10,158 nt of DNA from a bacterium (GTDB lineage: Bacteria > Desulfobacterota > Anaeroferrophillalia > Anaeroferrophillales > Tharpellaceae). The stretch lies in contig JAOZKP010000097.1 of NCBI GenBank assembly GCA_029935295.1, positions 1 through 10,158 of the forward strand, in the 5' to 3' direction. Numbering within the stretch: the stretch's first letter is position 1; each line of letters begins with the position of its first letter. The notes under the pieces were generated by a model, which was not told the DNA's origin, made no database searches, and saw nothing but the letters and a program-made list of their open reading frames with translations. A program made the translations under genes and the position numbers. Shown here in pieces: positions 1 to 6,136 of this stretch.

Positions 1-120
1 ATCCTGCAAACCATCCGCAGGCGCCAGACCGGTGACATTATCAATCTCATCCACGGGTGCCAGATCCTGTTTACCGTCCGCAGGCGGCAAACCGGTGACA
101 TTATTAATATCATCAACGGC
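1..120 (-). repeat. 63-bp coding tandem repeat (about two copies, cut by window edge)
   Basis: Positions 1-57 and 64-120 align without gaps at a 63-bp period, with 47 of 57 bases identical by eye. Each unit encodes 21 residues with the core DNVTGL-x-PADG-x-QD. The repeat follows the sixth CXXCH of the cytochrome and may continue outside the window. It probably forms a linker or a repeated small fold between heme domains. Its function is unknown. Confidence 0.75.
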
Positions 121-1551
121 AATCTGCAGAAGACCGGCTCTGAGATGACAATCGGCACAAGTTTTGATACTACCATCAGTTTTACCCCAGACCGAACTAA
201 ATGGGGCAATCCCCTTGGCCGGATCACATTGACCAAGATAACTGCTGCTGGCCAGACCGGAGGTATCAATGTTGGTACCTGCTTTAGCTTCATGACAGCC
301 CATACAACCTAAAACGGTATGAACATCATGGTTGACATCACCCATCCAGGCATCGCCGCGTTTTTTCCAGTCAACCGAACCGTGGTTGTCGGAACCTTCG
401 TAACCTGTGGTCGGGTCATCATCGAGATCCTGGTCAAAGTGACAGAATCCGCAGTTACGACTCGGCGGCTGAGTTTTTAAGGCATCAATAATATAGTAGT
501 TGAGTTTCAGGTTACCAGCCCCATCATCTTCAACCAGATTGGCATCGTAACGAACATTGGACCAATTGGCATCACCCCAATTAGCATCGGTGTTGGTGAT
601 GGTTCTGGTGGCGACACCGGCACCCACGGCCGGAGCTGCATCAAATTTCGCCTGACGCAGGGTATCGCGGCGAGCGATGTAGTCATAACCTTTCATATGG
701 CACAGGAGACAATCCATCTCCATGACGCCGGTGGAAGCGTAATCAACAGTCAATACTTCATACTTAGTACCATTTTCATCAGCATCGAAGGTATCGACAA
801 GCCTATTAAAGGCGGTAGGATTAGCACCGGGGTAATCCGTAGCATAGGTTCGCAAAGGTGAGCGAGCCGTCGGATCATTATTCGGCACGTATTCCATCGG
901 GCCACCACCAACGTGGCACTCGGCACAGTCCTGCATCATACCGGGAACCGAGAGATCGACTTGCTCAATAAATTCGGCATCGTCTACCCATGTCTTCGGA
1001 GTATAGGTGGTTAAAGGATTATCAACAAATTTCCCTAAATTAGCATCGTAAGAGGCTTTGGTATCATCGGAAAAAAGATGCGCCAACTGGCGCGCCGACG
1101 GTGGTCACCACTTACCGAAATGGCCGGGGCTCTGGACCCAGTTTTTACCTTTGGCAGCCGACCCTTTAAGGTATTTACTCCCTGAATCAGGGTTCCAGGC
1201 GGCCCAGCCGTTGAGCTGGTTGGCGCCCATCTGAGCGTGATAAGAATGTTTCTCAATATCATCATAGCCAAACAAGGTCACGGTATCGGATGCATCAATT
1301 ACATCATCTCCGTTTACATCCCAGTCAACCTGATGAGCCGTTGTTCCATCATGACAGGCGCCACAAGTATTTCTGACACTGAAGGCCGGCTGTAAGTCAC
1401 CAAGGCCTGCGGCTGGAATCAGAGCATTGCCGGCATCCCGCAATTGGATATCAGGATGCAAGGCCATCGCCGATCCTGCCAGCCCGAAAACCAAGAATGC
1501 TACTGCAATGAGCATCATTCCCGGCTGTGCTGTTTTTTTAAATCGTTTCAT
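1..1551 (-). CDS. Multiheme cytochrome c with in-frame TGA, probable selenoprotein (3' end outside window)
   Basis: Exported multiheme c-type cytochrome, probably periplasmic or extracellular and used in electron transfer. The ATG at 1551 follows GGAGG with a 10-nt spacer. Residues 1-30 form a signal peptide with a hydrophobic core and an AMA-L type cleavage site. Six CXXCH motifs lie in one frame: C63-H67 before the TGA, then C209-H213, C281-H285, C367-H371, C416-H420 and C465-H469 after it. Codon 149 (1105..1107) is TGA, in the context GHFGKW-stop-PPSARQLAHLF. I translated all 368 codons from 1104 to 1 and found no further stop in this frame. Ending at the TGA would give a 148-aa monoheme protein and leave five heme motifs without a start. 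A dockerin-like calcium loop (D78, N80, D82, D86, D89) follows heme 1. Residues from about 479 begin a 21-residue repeat that continues past the edge. Selenocysteine at 149 is inferred from the open frame and the adjacent hairpin. A nonsense mutation is the alternative. The exact cytochrome family is not recognised. Confidence 0.85.
1080..1093 (-). promoter_or_regulatory. Candidate bacterial SECIS stem-loop
   Basis: The mRNA strand reads GCGCC-AGTT-GGCGC: five consecutive GC pairs closing a four-base loop. Sixteen nucleotides separate the TGA from the loop, and G is the second loop base, followed by U. Known bacterial SECIS elements sit immediately 3' of the UGA, with a short GC stem and a small apical loop that has a G in its first two positions and lies about 16-37 nt away, as in E. 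coli fdhF. The stem may extend by two lower pairs (a G-C and a G-U) across a C/A mismatch. It lies inside the coding sequence, as expected in bacteria. A chance palindrome is possible, since the core is simply self-complementary GC sequence. Confidence 0.6.
1105..1107 (-). other. In-frame TGA, candidate selenocysteine codon
   Basis: TGA at codon 149 of the multiheme cytochrome, directly after Trp148 and before Pro-Pro-Ser. It is the only stop in this frame between the ATG at 1551 and the left edge. The sequence shows the recoding geometry. Insertion of selenocysteine is an inference and needs selA, selB, selC and selD elsewhere in the genome. Confidence 0.7.
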
Positions 1552-1558
1552 ATTGTTA

Positions 1559-1567
1559 AATCCTCCA
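1559..1567 (-). promoter_or_regulatory. Ribosome binding site of the TGA-containing cytochrome
   Basis: The minus strand reads TTTTGGAGGATTTAACAAT before the ATG, so GGAGG sits 10 nt from the start codon. This is a strong Shine-Dalgarno core that fixes the start at 1549-1551 and supports the gene being expressed rather than decayed. Confidence 0.7.
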
Positions 1568-1621
1568 AAAATTACCTTTAAATAAGCTACCGACTTCTAA
1601 TTTTTCTTGGCTTGTCGGCAT

Positions 1622-1713
1622 GCGAAAAGAAAAAACTAAAAATCTATCTCTTTTTCGCTTTACCCTCCTTTTCTTCCGGGTGGGTCTCTCTTTTCAATCG
1701 CATGGGGGTGCGA
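1622..1713 (-). promoter_or_regulatory. Leader with several small inverted repeats
   Basis: Three local inverted repeats occur in the presumed 5' leader. TCGCA/TGCGA (1698-1702 and 1709-1713) has a six-base loop. ACCC-x-CC/GG-x-GGGT (1662-1668 and 1679-1685) has one internal mismatch. GCGAAAA-type arms (1622-1630 and 1649-1658) have a one-base bulge. They could fold the leader RNA and control access to the downstream ribosome binding site. No known riboswitch class is recognised and each stem alone is short. Confidence 0.25.
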
Positions 1714-1751
1714 AATGAGAAGTCAACCACATAAAAAATTACAAAAGACTG

Positions 1752-1827
1752 TTCGTACAATATTTAACAAGAGCATAAAACATACCAGTATACAATTATA
1801 TTAAACTTTCTTGTCAATTTGTACGAA
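1752..1827. promoter_or_regulatory. Pair of inverted 9-mers flanking the candidate promoter
   Basis: TTCGTACAA (1752-1760) and its exact reverse complement TTGTACGAA (1819-1827) lie 58 bp apart. Each is itself nearly palindromic around GTAC. One copy sits one base upstream of the candidate -35 box and the other about 20-30 bp downstream of the candidate start, an arrangement typical of paired operators. The binding regulator is not identified. Confidence 0.3.
1787..1817 (-). promoter_or_regulatory. Candidate sigma70-type promoter for the TGA-containing cytochrome
   Basis: On the minus strand a perfect TTGACA (1812-1817) is followed 19 bp later by TATACT (1787-1792), a five-of-six match to the -10 consensus. 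TGTATA at a 17-bp spacing is an alternative. A perfect TATAAT at 1795-1800 is only 11 bp from the -35 and so cannot pair with it. Start of transcription would fall near 1780, giving a leader of about 230 nt. In such AT-rich DNA the match could be partly chance. Confidence 0.35.
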
Positions 1828-1916
1828 ATATTTAAAAATCATCAATTATTTCAACTATAAACAAAATTTCTTAATAAATACATGGGAAGGAATATGGGGT
1901 AGAAATGAAGTCCTGA

Positions 1917-1971
1917 TTTTGGGGATTTAGCCCAATCATAAATAGCTTGCAGTGGGCTAAATCACCCAAAA
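1917..1971. repeat. Long inverted repeat with an 18-bp stem and 18-nt loop
   Basis: GATTTAGCCCA (1924-1934) pairs perfectly with TGGGCTAAATC (1953-1963). The stem continues as TTTTGGG (1917-1923) with CCCAAAA (1965-1971) after a single bulged base at 1964. The loop is 1935-1952. On each strand the T tract lies 5' of the hairpin and the A tract 3' of it, so it does not have the form of an intrinsic terminator. It could be an RNA-stabilising hairpin, a protein site or a small repetitive element. Confidence 0.7.
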
Positions 1972-2038
1972 AAACGCCGTGAGCAATTATGGGATTATGG
2001 GAATATTGATACAGAGAAGTGGGATATACCGCAATAAC

Positions 2039-2098
2039 AGTTCAAAGCTCAGAGTAGAATGTTGAAAACCCTGAACTTTGAACTCTGAATTGAATTGT
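2039..2098. repeat. Heptad-type repeat forming an imperfect inverted repeat
   Basis: The segment 2073-2093 reads as heptads of GAACTTT, GAACTCT and GAATTGA. The arm at 2039-2055 is the inverted counterpart of 2068-2084, with 15 of 17 bases matching around a 12-nt loop. It lies just downstream of the HAO-like gene's stop. The heptads match the consensus of the array at 6095-6136. There is no T run after either arm, so an intrinsic terminator is not supported. Confidence 0.55.
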
Positions 2099-2114
2099 TT
2101 TGAACTGATTAAAA

Positions 2115-3353
2115 TCAGCGTTCGGTGCGGCCGGGGTGACCCATATAGAGGTTGAGGCGATAGGCTTTGGTCCGGGCCAGAAAATCGGCGTAATCGGTAA
2201 GCACTACTTGCCGCTGTTTACCTTTTTTCTTTTTCAATAATTTTTTAAATCGAGCCAACTCGGGCTCAACCACAGCTTCCTGGTAGCGCTCGAGCTCGGC
2301 ATCGGCAGCCGCTAAAAAACGTTTGGCAACCGCAGCCGCATGACACTGTTCACAGACAGCCCGCATCCGGGTCCGGGGCTCGCCTTTAGCCTCTCTTGAC
2401 AAAGCTTCTGGATGAGCCAGGTTATGTGAAAGCCGCCAGGCTGGGTCATGACGGGTTAAAAGACCCAGTCCGGCACCATTAAGGTGACAAAGAGCACAGG
2501 TAGGTGCTGTATTTTCAGTGGCATCGCAATAAAAATAGGGTCGTTTAAGATTGTGACGACTGGATTTATCACGATAGGCAAGACCGTGCAGTGAGCGGGC
2601 ATAGATTTCACCCTCGGGATACATGCGACCGTCATGACAATTAAGGCAGGCTTCCGGCTGGCGGGCACTGGCAGCCGAAAAACGGTGGCGACCGTGACAC
2701 ATAGCGCAGTTGCCGGGGCTTTTATCGGGATTGATACGGCCGGCCCCGGAATTGGGCCAGGTTGCGGCGGTCGGCCGCCGATCTTTGCCGATCTCAATCC
2801 GACTGCCGTGACAGGCGCGGCATTCAGAAAAACCAGATTTCTTATAGGGTTCAATCAGAGGATAACGCGGGTCATCACTTTTCATCCCTTCGAGATTAGT
2901 GAGGGCTTTGGCATGAGCCGTATTGCCAAACCCACGAATTGTCTGTTTGTGGCAACGACCGCAGCGGGCCGGGCTGACTACGGTCCGGATATAAAAACGC
3001 CCGGAGTGGAGAAAACTGTCTTTGTCGGACTGATAAGCACCATGGCAGTCATTACAGCCAATCCCGAGCCGGGCATGACCACTTAAAACCCACTCCTCAA
3101 AAATCCCCGGGGTCTTGGTTCGATGGCAATCTATGCAATAATCACTTTTGTCAGCAATCTTGGCCCGATCGCGTGGTTCTTGCGGCTTAACATCAGCAAC
3201 CGGTTTTTTCACTGCCCGGGCTTTAGCTGCAGCCGCAGCTTTAAGAGCCGCTTCCGGTATTTGCGGATCTTTGACGGTCGCCGACCATGCCGAAACTGAC
3301 ATAATAAAAACAAGGGCTGCAGATAGAAGATAAATCTTGACTGAACGGTGCAT
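2115..3353 (-). CDS. HAO-family octaheme cytochrome c
   Basis: Exported octaheme cytochrome of the hydroxylamine oxidoreductase superfamily. The ATG follows AGGAG with an 8-nt spacer. A signal peptide covers about residues 1-25, followed by an Ala/Lys/Pro-rich linker (about 29-70). Eight CXXCH motifs start at C73, C100, C131, C178, C216, C236, C286 and C334. Family hallmarks are CHRTKTPGIFEEW near heme 1, WPNSGAGRINPD before heme 5, ARQPEACLNCH at heme 6 and APTCALCHLNG at heme 7. The protein ends soon after GHPGR, where classical HAO proteins continue with a C-terminal segment that, as I recall, carries the tyrosine cross-linked to the catalytic heme. If so, a reductase or pure electron-carrier role is more likely than hydroxylamine oxidation. 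The TGA stop is followed two codons later by TAA, so read-through is not expected. It is last in the seven-gene run, 34 bp after the 12-heme gene. Family is confident. Activity is unknown. Confidence 0.88.
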   Translation of the reverse strand: MHRSVKIYLLSAALVFIMSVSAWSATVKDPQIPEAALKAAAAAKARAVKKPVADVKPQEPRDRAKIADKSDYCIDCHRTKTPGIFEEWVLSGHARLGIGCNDCHGAYQSDKDSFLHSGRFYIRTVVSPARCGRCHKQTIRGFGNTAHAKALTNLEGMKSDDPRYPLIEPYKKSGFSECRACHGSRIEIGKDRRPTAATWPNSGAGRINPDKSPGNCAMCHGRHRFSAASARQPEACLNCHDGRMYPEGEIYARSLHGLAYRDKSSRHNLKRPYFYCDATENTAPTCALCHLNGAGLGLLTRHDPAWRLSHNLAHPEALSREAKGEPRTRMRAVCEQCHAAAVAKRFLAAADAELERYQEAVVEPELARFKKLLKKKKGKQRQVVLTDYADFLARTKAYRLNLYMGHPGRTER

Positions 3354-3387
3354 TTACATCACTCCTGAAATTGATAGCAATTGATAT

Positions 3388-5034
3388 CTACGGTCCGACA
3401 CTCCGGTAGTCATGAGGGCCGGTATGACAGCTGACATTACAGCTTTTTTCGACTGAATCGTAACTGCCGGTAAAATAATCGGTATTAAAATTGATCAGGT
3501 GGGCATTGGCCGTGGTCGTAGCCCCGCTAATAAGGGGTATACCGTGGGGATCGTGACAGAGAAAACAGGGCATACGTTTACCAACAACATGGCTGCGATG
3601 ACTGGGAAAGGAAGATCGGTCTCTATCAAGCAGGATCTGAGGGTCATGACAACGAAAGCAGAGGGCATAGTTACTCTCGGAATAGCTTAAAGGATAGGTG
3701 TCGTTTTCATAACGAGCCAGAAGAATATGGGGATAGATGGAGCCGTGCACGCCATCGGCACCGCCACCACCGCTGCGACTGCCGGAGTCTGAGTTATGGC
3801 AATCTTTACAATAAATGCGACTACTTGGATTATATTGAGGCAGGAGGCTGGGAACTATCGGATTTCTACCGATTGCCACCACCGGATGATAGGAGGGGTT
3901 GATGGAATCAAAACGGAGACGCTCATTAACCTCTTCAATCTGGCGGCTAACAACTACGGTATCAGAGAAAGAGTTGTCGGCATGACAACGGAAACAGACT
4001 TCGTACTCGTAACTAACCTCAGCAACCTCAACCCCTAAACGATTGACACCTTTAACTCCGGCTAGAGCACCGCTGACAGTCGGGGCTGAAGCCGACCAGG
4101 AGTTGGTTCGATGGGGATCGTGACAATCGACACATTCAACATGTTTAGCACTACTTAAAGGGTTTTCATGAGGCTCGTGGACGCCGGTAGTGGCGGCCAC
4201 TGGATGGTTATAAAACTTATTAAAGTCGGCTGCTATATTATCGTTACTGACACTGCCATCATGACAGGAAAAACAGTTATCCTCCTCGGCAACAAAATTA
4301 AGCAGGCGTTCTTTAACTGCAGAATTATGGGAGTTATGACAATTATTGCAAGCGTCGAGAGCGACGGCTGAGGCGGTAGCATGACTGCTGCTGTCCCAGC
4401 CCCGTTGCTGATGACAGGCCCGACAGAGCCCGGCATTACGATTATCAATAACCAGAAAATCACCATAAGGACTTTTGTGGGGATCATGACAGGCGGTACA
4501 TTGCATCATGTAATCATCTTCGAGATGGATTGCCGCCGGCAGAGCCCCCGGTTCACGCAACTCACCATTCAAAGAGACCAGTTCTGAGGTATAGGGAAAA
4601 GAGACCGGGTGATCATCGGCCAGATCACTACCGAGATTTGTGCTGCTGGTAGCTGGAATAGTTGTTGCCCCGCCAGTCATTGGCACCGGATCGGGCCGAC
4701 TTAAAATCATCCCGATAGCGATGGTTCCATCATGACAACTGAGACAGAGTCGGGTGGCACCGGTAGGCTGACCGGGTTGAGCATTAAGGGTCGAAGAGGC
4801 ATAGAGATTATATGAAACTGCCCCGACTTCGCGGTTCCATAAAGGGGCTACAGGGCTGGCGTAATGAGGCACATGACAGAAGATACAGACCTGTTCTTCC
4901 GCCGCAGCAACAAATGAACCCGGCCCATGCACTGAAAGATTATGTTTGGTATTGATAATACTGGCAGCATTCATAGACTGACAAAAACTGATCGACAGAA
5001 CCAGAACTGAGAGTATAAAAGAAAAACGTTTCAT
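3388..5034 (-). CDS. Twelve-heme exported cytochrome c (paired-CXXCH type)
   Basis: Large exported cytochrome, probably periplasmic, outer-membrane-associated or secreted, that would relay electrons along a heme chain. The ATG is preceded by GAAGGTG, which overlaps the stop of the lipoprotein gene. A signal peptide of about 24 residues ends at NAA-S. Eleven CXXCH motifs start at C50, C97, C179, C204, C229, C254, C301, C347, C409, C459 and C490. A twelfth, C532-NVS-CH537, has three spacer residues. Several hemes are followed by DPH or SH, as in doubled-CXXCH cytochromes where the next histidine serves a neighbouring heme. The start NTKHNLSVHGPG followed by VCIFCHVPH resembles a common deltaproteobacterial cytochrome group, but I cannot match it to a named Omc protein. 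A glycine/serine-rich stretch (about 416-427) may be a flexible hinge. It lies 10 bp after the NHL gene, within the operon. Confidence 0.9.
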   Translation of the reverse strand: MKRFSFILSVLVLSISFCQSMNAASIINTKHNLSVHGPGSFVAAAEEQVCIFCHVPHYASPVAPLWNREVGAVSYNLYASSTLNAQPGQPTGATRLCLSCHDGTIAIGMILSRPDPVPMTGGATTIPATSSTNLGSDLADDHPVSFPYTSELVSLNGELREPGALPAAIHLEDDYMMQCTACHDPHKSPYGDFLVIDNRNAGLCRACHQQRGWDSSSHATASAVALDACNNCHNSHNSAVKERLLNFVAEEDNCFSCHDGSVSNDNIAADFNKFYNHPVAATTGVHEPHENPLSSAKHVECVDCHDPHRTNSWSASAPTVSGALAGVKGVNRLGVEVAEVSYEYEVCFRCHADNSFSDTVVVSRQIEEVNERLRFDSINPSYHPVVAIGRNPIVPSLLPQYNPSSRIYCKDCHNSDSGSRSGGGGADGVHGSIYPHILLARYENDTYPLSYSESNYALCFRCHDPQILLDRDRSSFPSHRSHVVGKRMPCFLCHDPHGIPLISGATTTANAHLINFNTDYFTGSYDSVEKSCNVSCHTGPHDYRSVGP

Positions 5035-5044
5035 CCGACACCTT

Positions 5045-6070
5045 CTATTTCAAATAGCGGAAGATCTGAATACGCTGGTTATAGCTGTCAGCGACATATA
5101 CATTATCCTTACCGTCAATAAAGATTCCAGTCGGCATCCAGAACTGGCCCGGTCGGGAACCACTATCACCAAAGGTCAGCAACAGGCGGCCGCCCTGGTC
5201 AAAGACCTGGACTGCGTCAAAAAGAGCGTCGCAAACATAGATATTATTGTCGCTATCTAAAGCTATACCTTTGGGCTTAGCAAAAGTCCCGGAAGTATCG
5301 CCGGGACGACCTACTTCAAGCTCAAAGTTGCCATCAGCAGAAAAGATCTGAATTCGACCATTTAAAGCATCGGTAACCACCAACATACCGGATTCATTTA
5401 AGGTTACGGCGGTCGGGAAATTAAATTGCCCGGGACCTACCCCACGCTCGCCAAAACGAAAACGCTCGCGACCATCAAACTCCAAGGCCACAATCTGGTG
5501 CGCCAGGGTATCAGCAACGTATAGGAGTTTCTTTTGCGGGCAGCAGGTAATTCCAGTGGGACGTTGTAATCCTATCGTCGGAAATTCAAGCAAACGCCCA
5601 TCGCTTATACTGTAGATAAAAAGCTTGGCTTTTTTTGAATCGGAGATAAAAATCGTATCCACTCCATCCCCGGTAATATCAATAGGTGAGAGAAAAGGAT
5701 TTTCATCATCCGAAGGTATCGTCTTATAACTGCCATCTCTGGTATCAAGTAGATAAACCCGGCGCGCCCCGGTATCAACAACAAAGATATGACCGTGATC
5801 ATCGACGTAGATCCCGTAAGGTTTAACCAGGCCGCTCTGACGCTGACCAACGATGAGACCGACAAGACGCTGCCAGAAACTTTCCTGTTTACGAAAATCT
5901 CGGAAATCTTTAATTTCACCCTGCCAGGCAATACGGGCTGGCGCTGGTGGTGCTGGCCAGACCGGTTTTTCAATCACGGATCCGGTCTCTATCGAAGGTT
6001 TCGGTGACTCTACACAGGAGACCAGCAAAAGAGATAAAATAATCAGGAGCAGGCTAAATCGTTTCAACAA
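5045..6070 (-). CDS. NHL-repeat six-bladed beta-propeller lipoprotein
   Basis: Lipoprotein with a C-terminal NHL propeller, likely anchored to a membrane on the periplasmic or outer face, where it may scaffold the cytochromes. The N-terminus MLKRFSLLLIILSLLLVSC is a lipoprotein signal with lipobox LVSC and lipidated Cys19. About 60 Pro-rich and charged residues follow. From about residue 83 to the end there are six blade-like repeats with P-x-GI/AV...D...IYV-x-D cores (KPYGI, SPIDI, RPTGI, FPTAV, KPKGI, MPTGI). No ATG exists near the N-terminus. The start is TTG at 6068-6070 or the next TTG at 6065-6067, with only a weak AGAG upstream, so translation may be modest. NHL proteins often sit beside multiheme cytochromes in metal reducers, but their role there is not established. 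The gene is 66 bp after the HAMP-like gene, across a heptad repeat array. Confidence 0.88.
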   Translation of the reverse strand: MLKRFSLLLIILSLLLVSCVESPKPSIETGSVIEKPVWPAPPAPARIAWQGEIKDFRDFRKQESFWQRLVGLIVGQRQSGLVKPYGIYVDDHGHIFVVDTGARRVYLLDTRDGSYKTIPSDDENPFLSPIDITGDGVDTIFISDSKKAKLFIYSISDGRLLEFPTIGLQRPTGITCCPQKKLLYVADTLAHQIVALEFDGRERFRFGERGVGPGQFNFPTAVTLNESGMLVVTDALNGRIQIFSADGNFELEVGRPGDTSGTFAKPKGIALDSDNNIYVCDALFDAVQVFDQGGRLLLTFGDSGSRPGQFWMPTGIFIDGKDNVYVADSYNQRIQIFRYLK

Positions 6071-6094
6071 AATATTACTCTATTTAAACAGTTT

Positions 6095-6136
6095 AGGGTT
6101 CGAAGTTCAAGGTTCAAGGTTTGGAGTTTAAGATTC
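6095..6136 (-). repeat. Array of six degenerate heptamers
   Basis: On the plus strand six consecutive heptamers read AGGGTTC, GAAGTTC, AAGGTTC, AAGGTTT, GGAGTTT and AAGATTC, all of the form RRRRTTY. ACAGTTT (6088-6094) extends the phase imperfectly. The array starts directly after the stop codon of the 202-aa gene and fills most of the 66-bp gap before the NHL lipoprotein. It matches in consensus, but is reversed in orientation to, the heptads near 2073-2093. It may be a genome-wide simple repeat that is copied between genes. Confidence 0.7.

Larger units (their letters stand above)
1552..2114. other. 563-bp intergenic region between the HAO-like gene and the TGA-containing cytochrome
   Basis: No convincing coding frame was found on either strand. 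Compared with the genes it is AT-rich, especially 1740-1900. From the right it holds a heptad-type inverted repeat (2039-2084), a short tandem TTATGGGA pair (1987-2002), a long palindrome (1917-1971), a candidate promoter (1787-1817) between two inverted 9-mers, and a leader of roughly 200 nt with several small inverted repeats. I looked for the conserved strings of the c-di-GMP (GEMM-I) riboswitch, which often precedes cytochrome genes in Geobacter relatives, and did not see them. The gap suggests that the TGA-containing cytochrome has its own transcription unit. Confidence 0.7.

Noticed and set aside
1105..1107. UGA read as tryptophan through a variant genetic code
   Set aside because: The HAO-like gene uses TGA as its terminator, and the other genes keep TGG for Trp without internal TGA.
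1035..1271. 78-aa minus-strand open frame
   Set aside because: It is an out-of-frame shadow of the cytochrome and lacks a ribosome site or recognisable motif.
1..1551. Frameshift rather than stop codon
   Set aside because: The coding frame is the same before and after the TGA, with CXXCH motifs in that frame, so no shift is needed.
1552..1780. c-di-GMP (GEMM-I) riboswitch in the leader
   Set aside because: The conserved GCAAACC and GCAAAGCC-type strings are not present.
1917..2084. Intrinsic terminators at the two large inverted repeats
   Set aside because: Neither has a T run immediately 3' of the stem on either strand.
2109..2117. TGA stop of the HAO-like gene as another selenocysteine site
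   Set aside because: The next codons are TTT and TAA, so read-through would add one residue, and no SECIS-like hairpin follows.
2634..3086. 150-aa open frame on the plus strand (and other plus-strand or off-frame open frames)
   Set aside because: It overlaps the HAO-like gene antisense, has no domain or signal, and reflects codon bias of the true gene.
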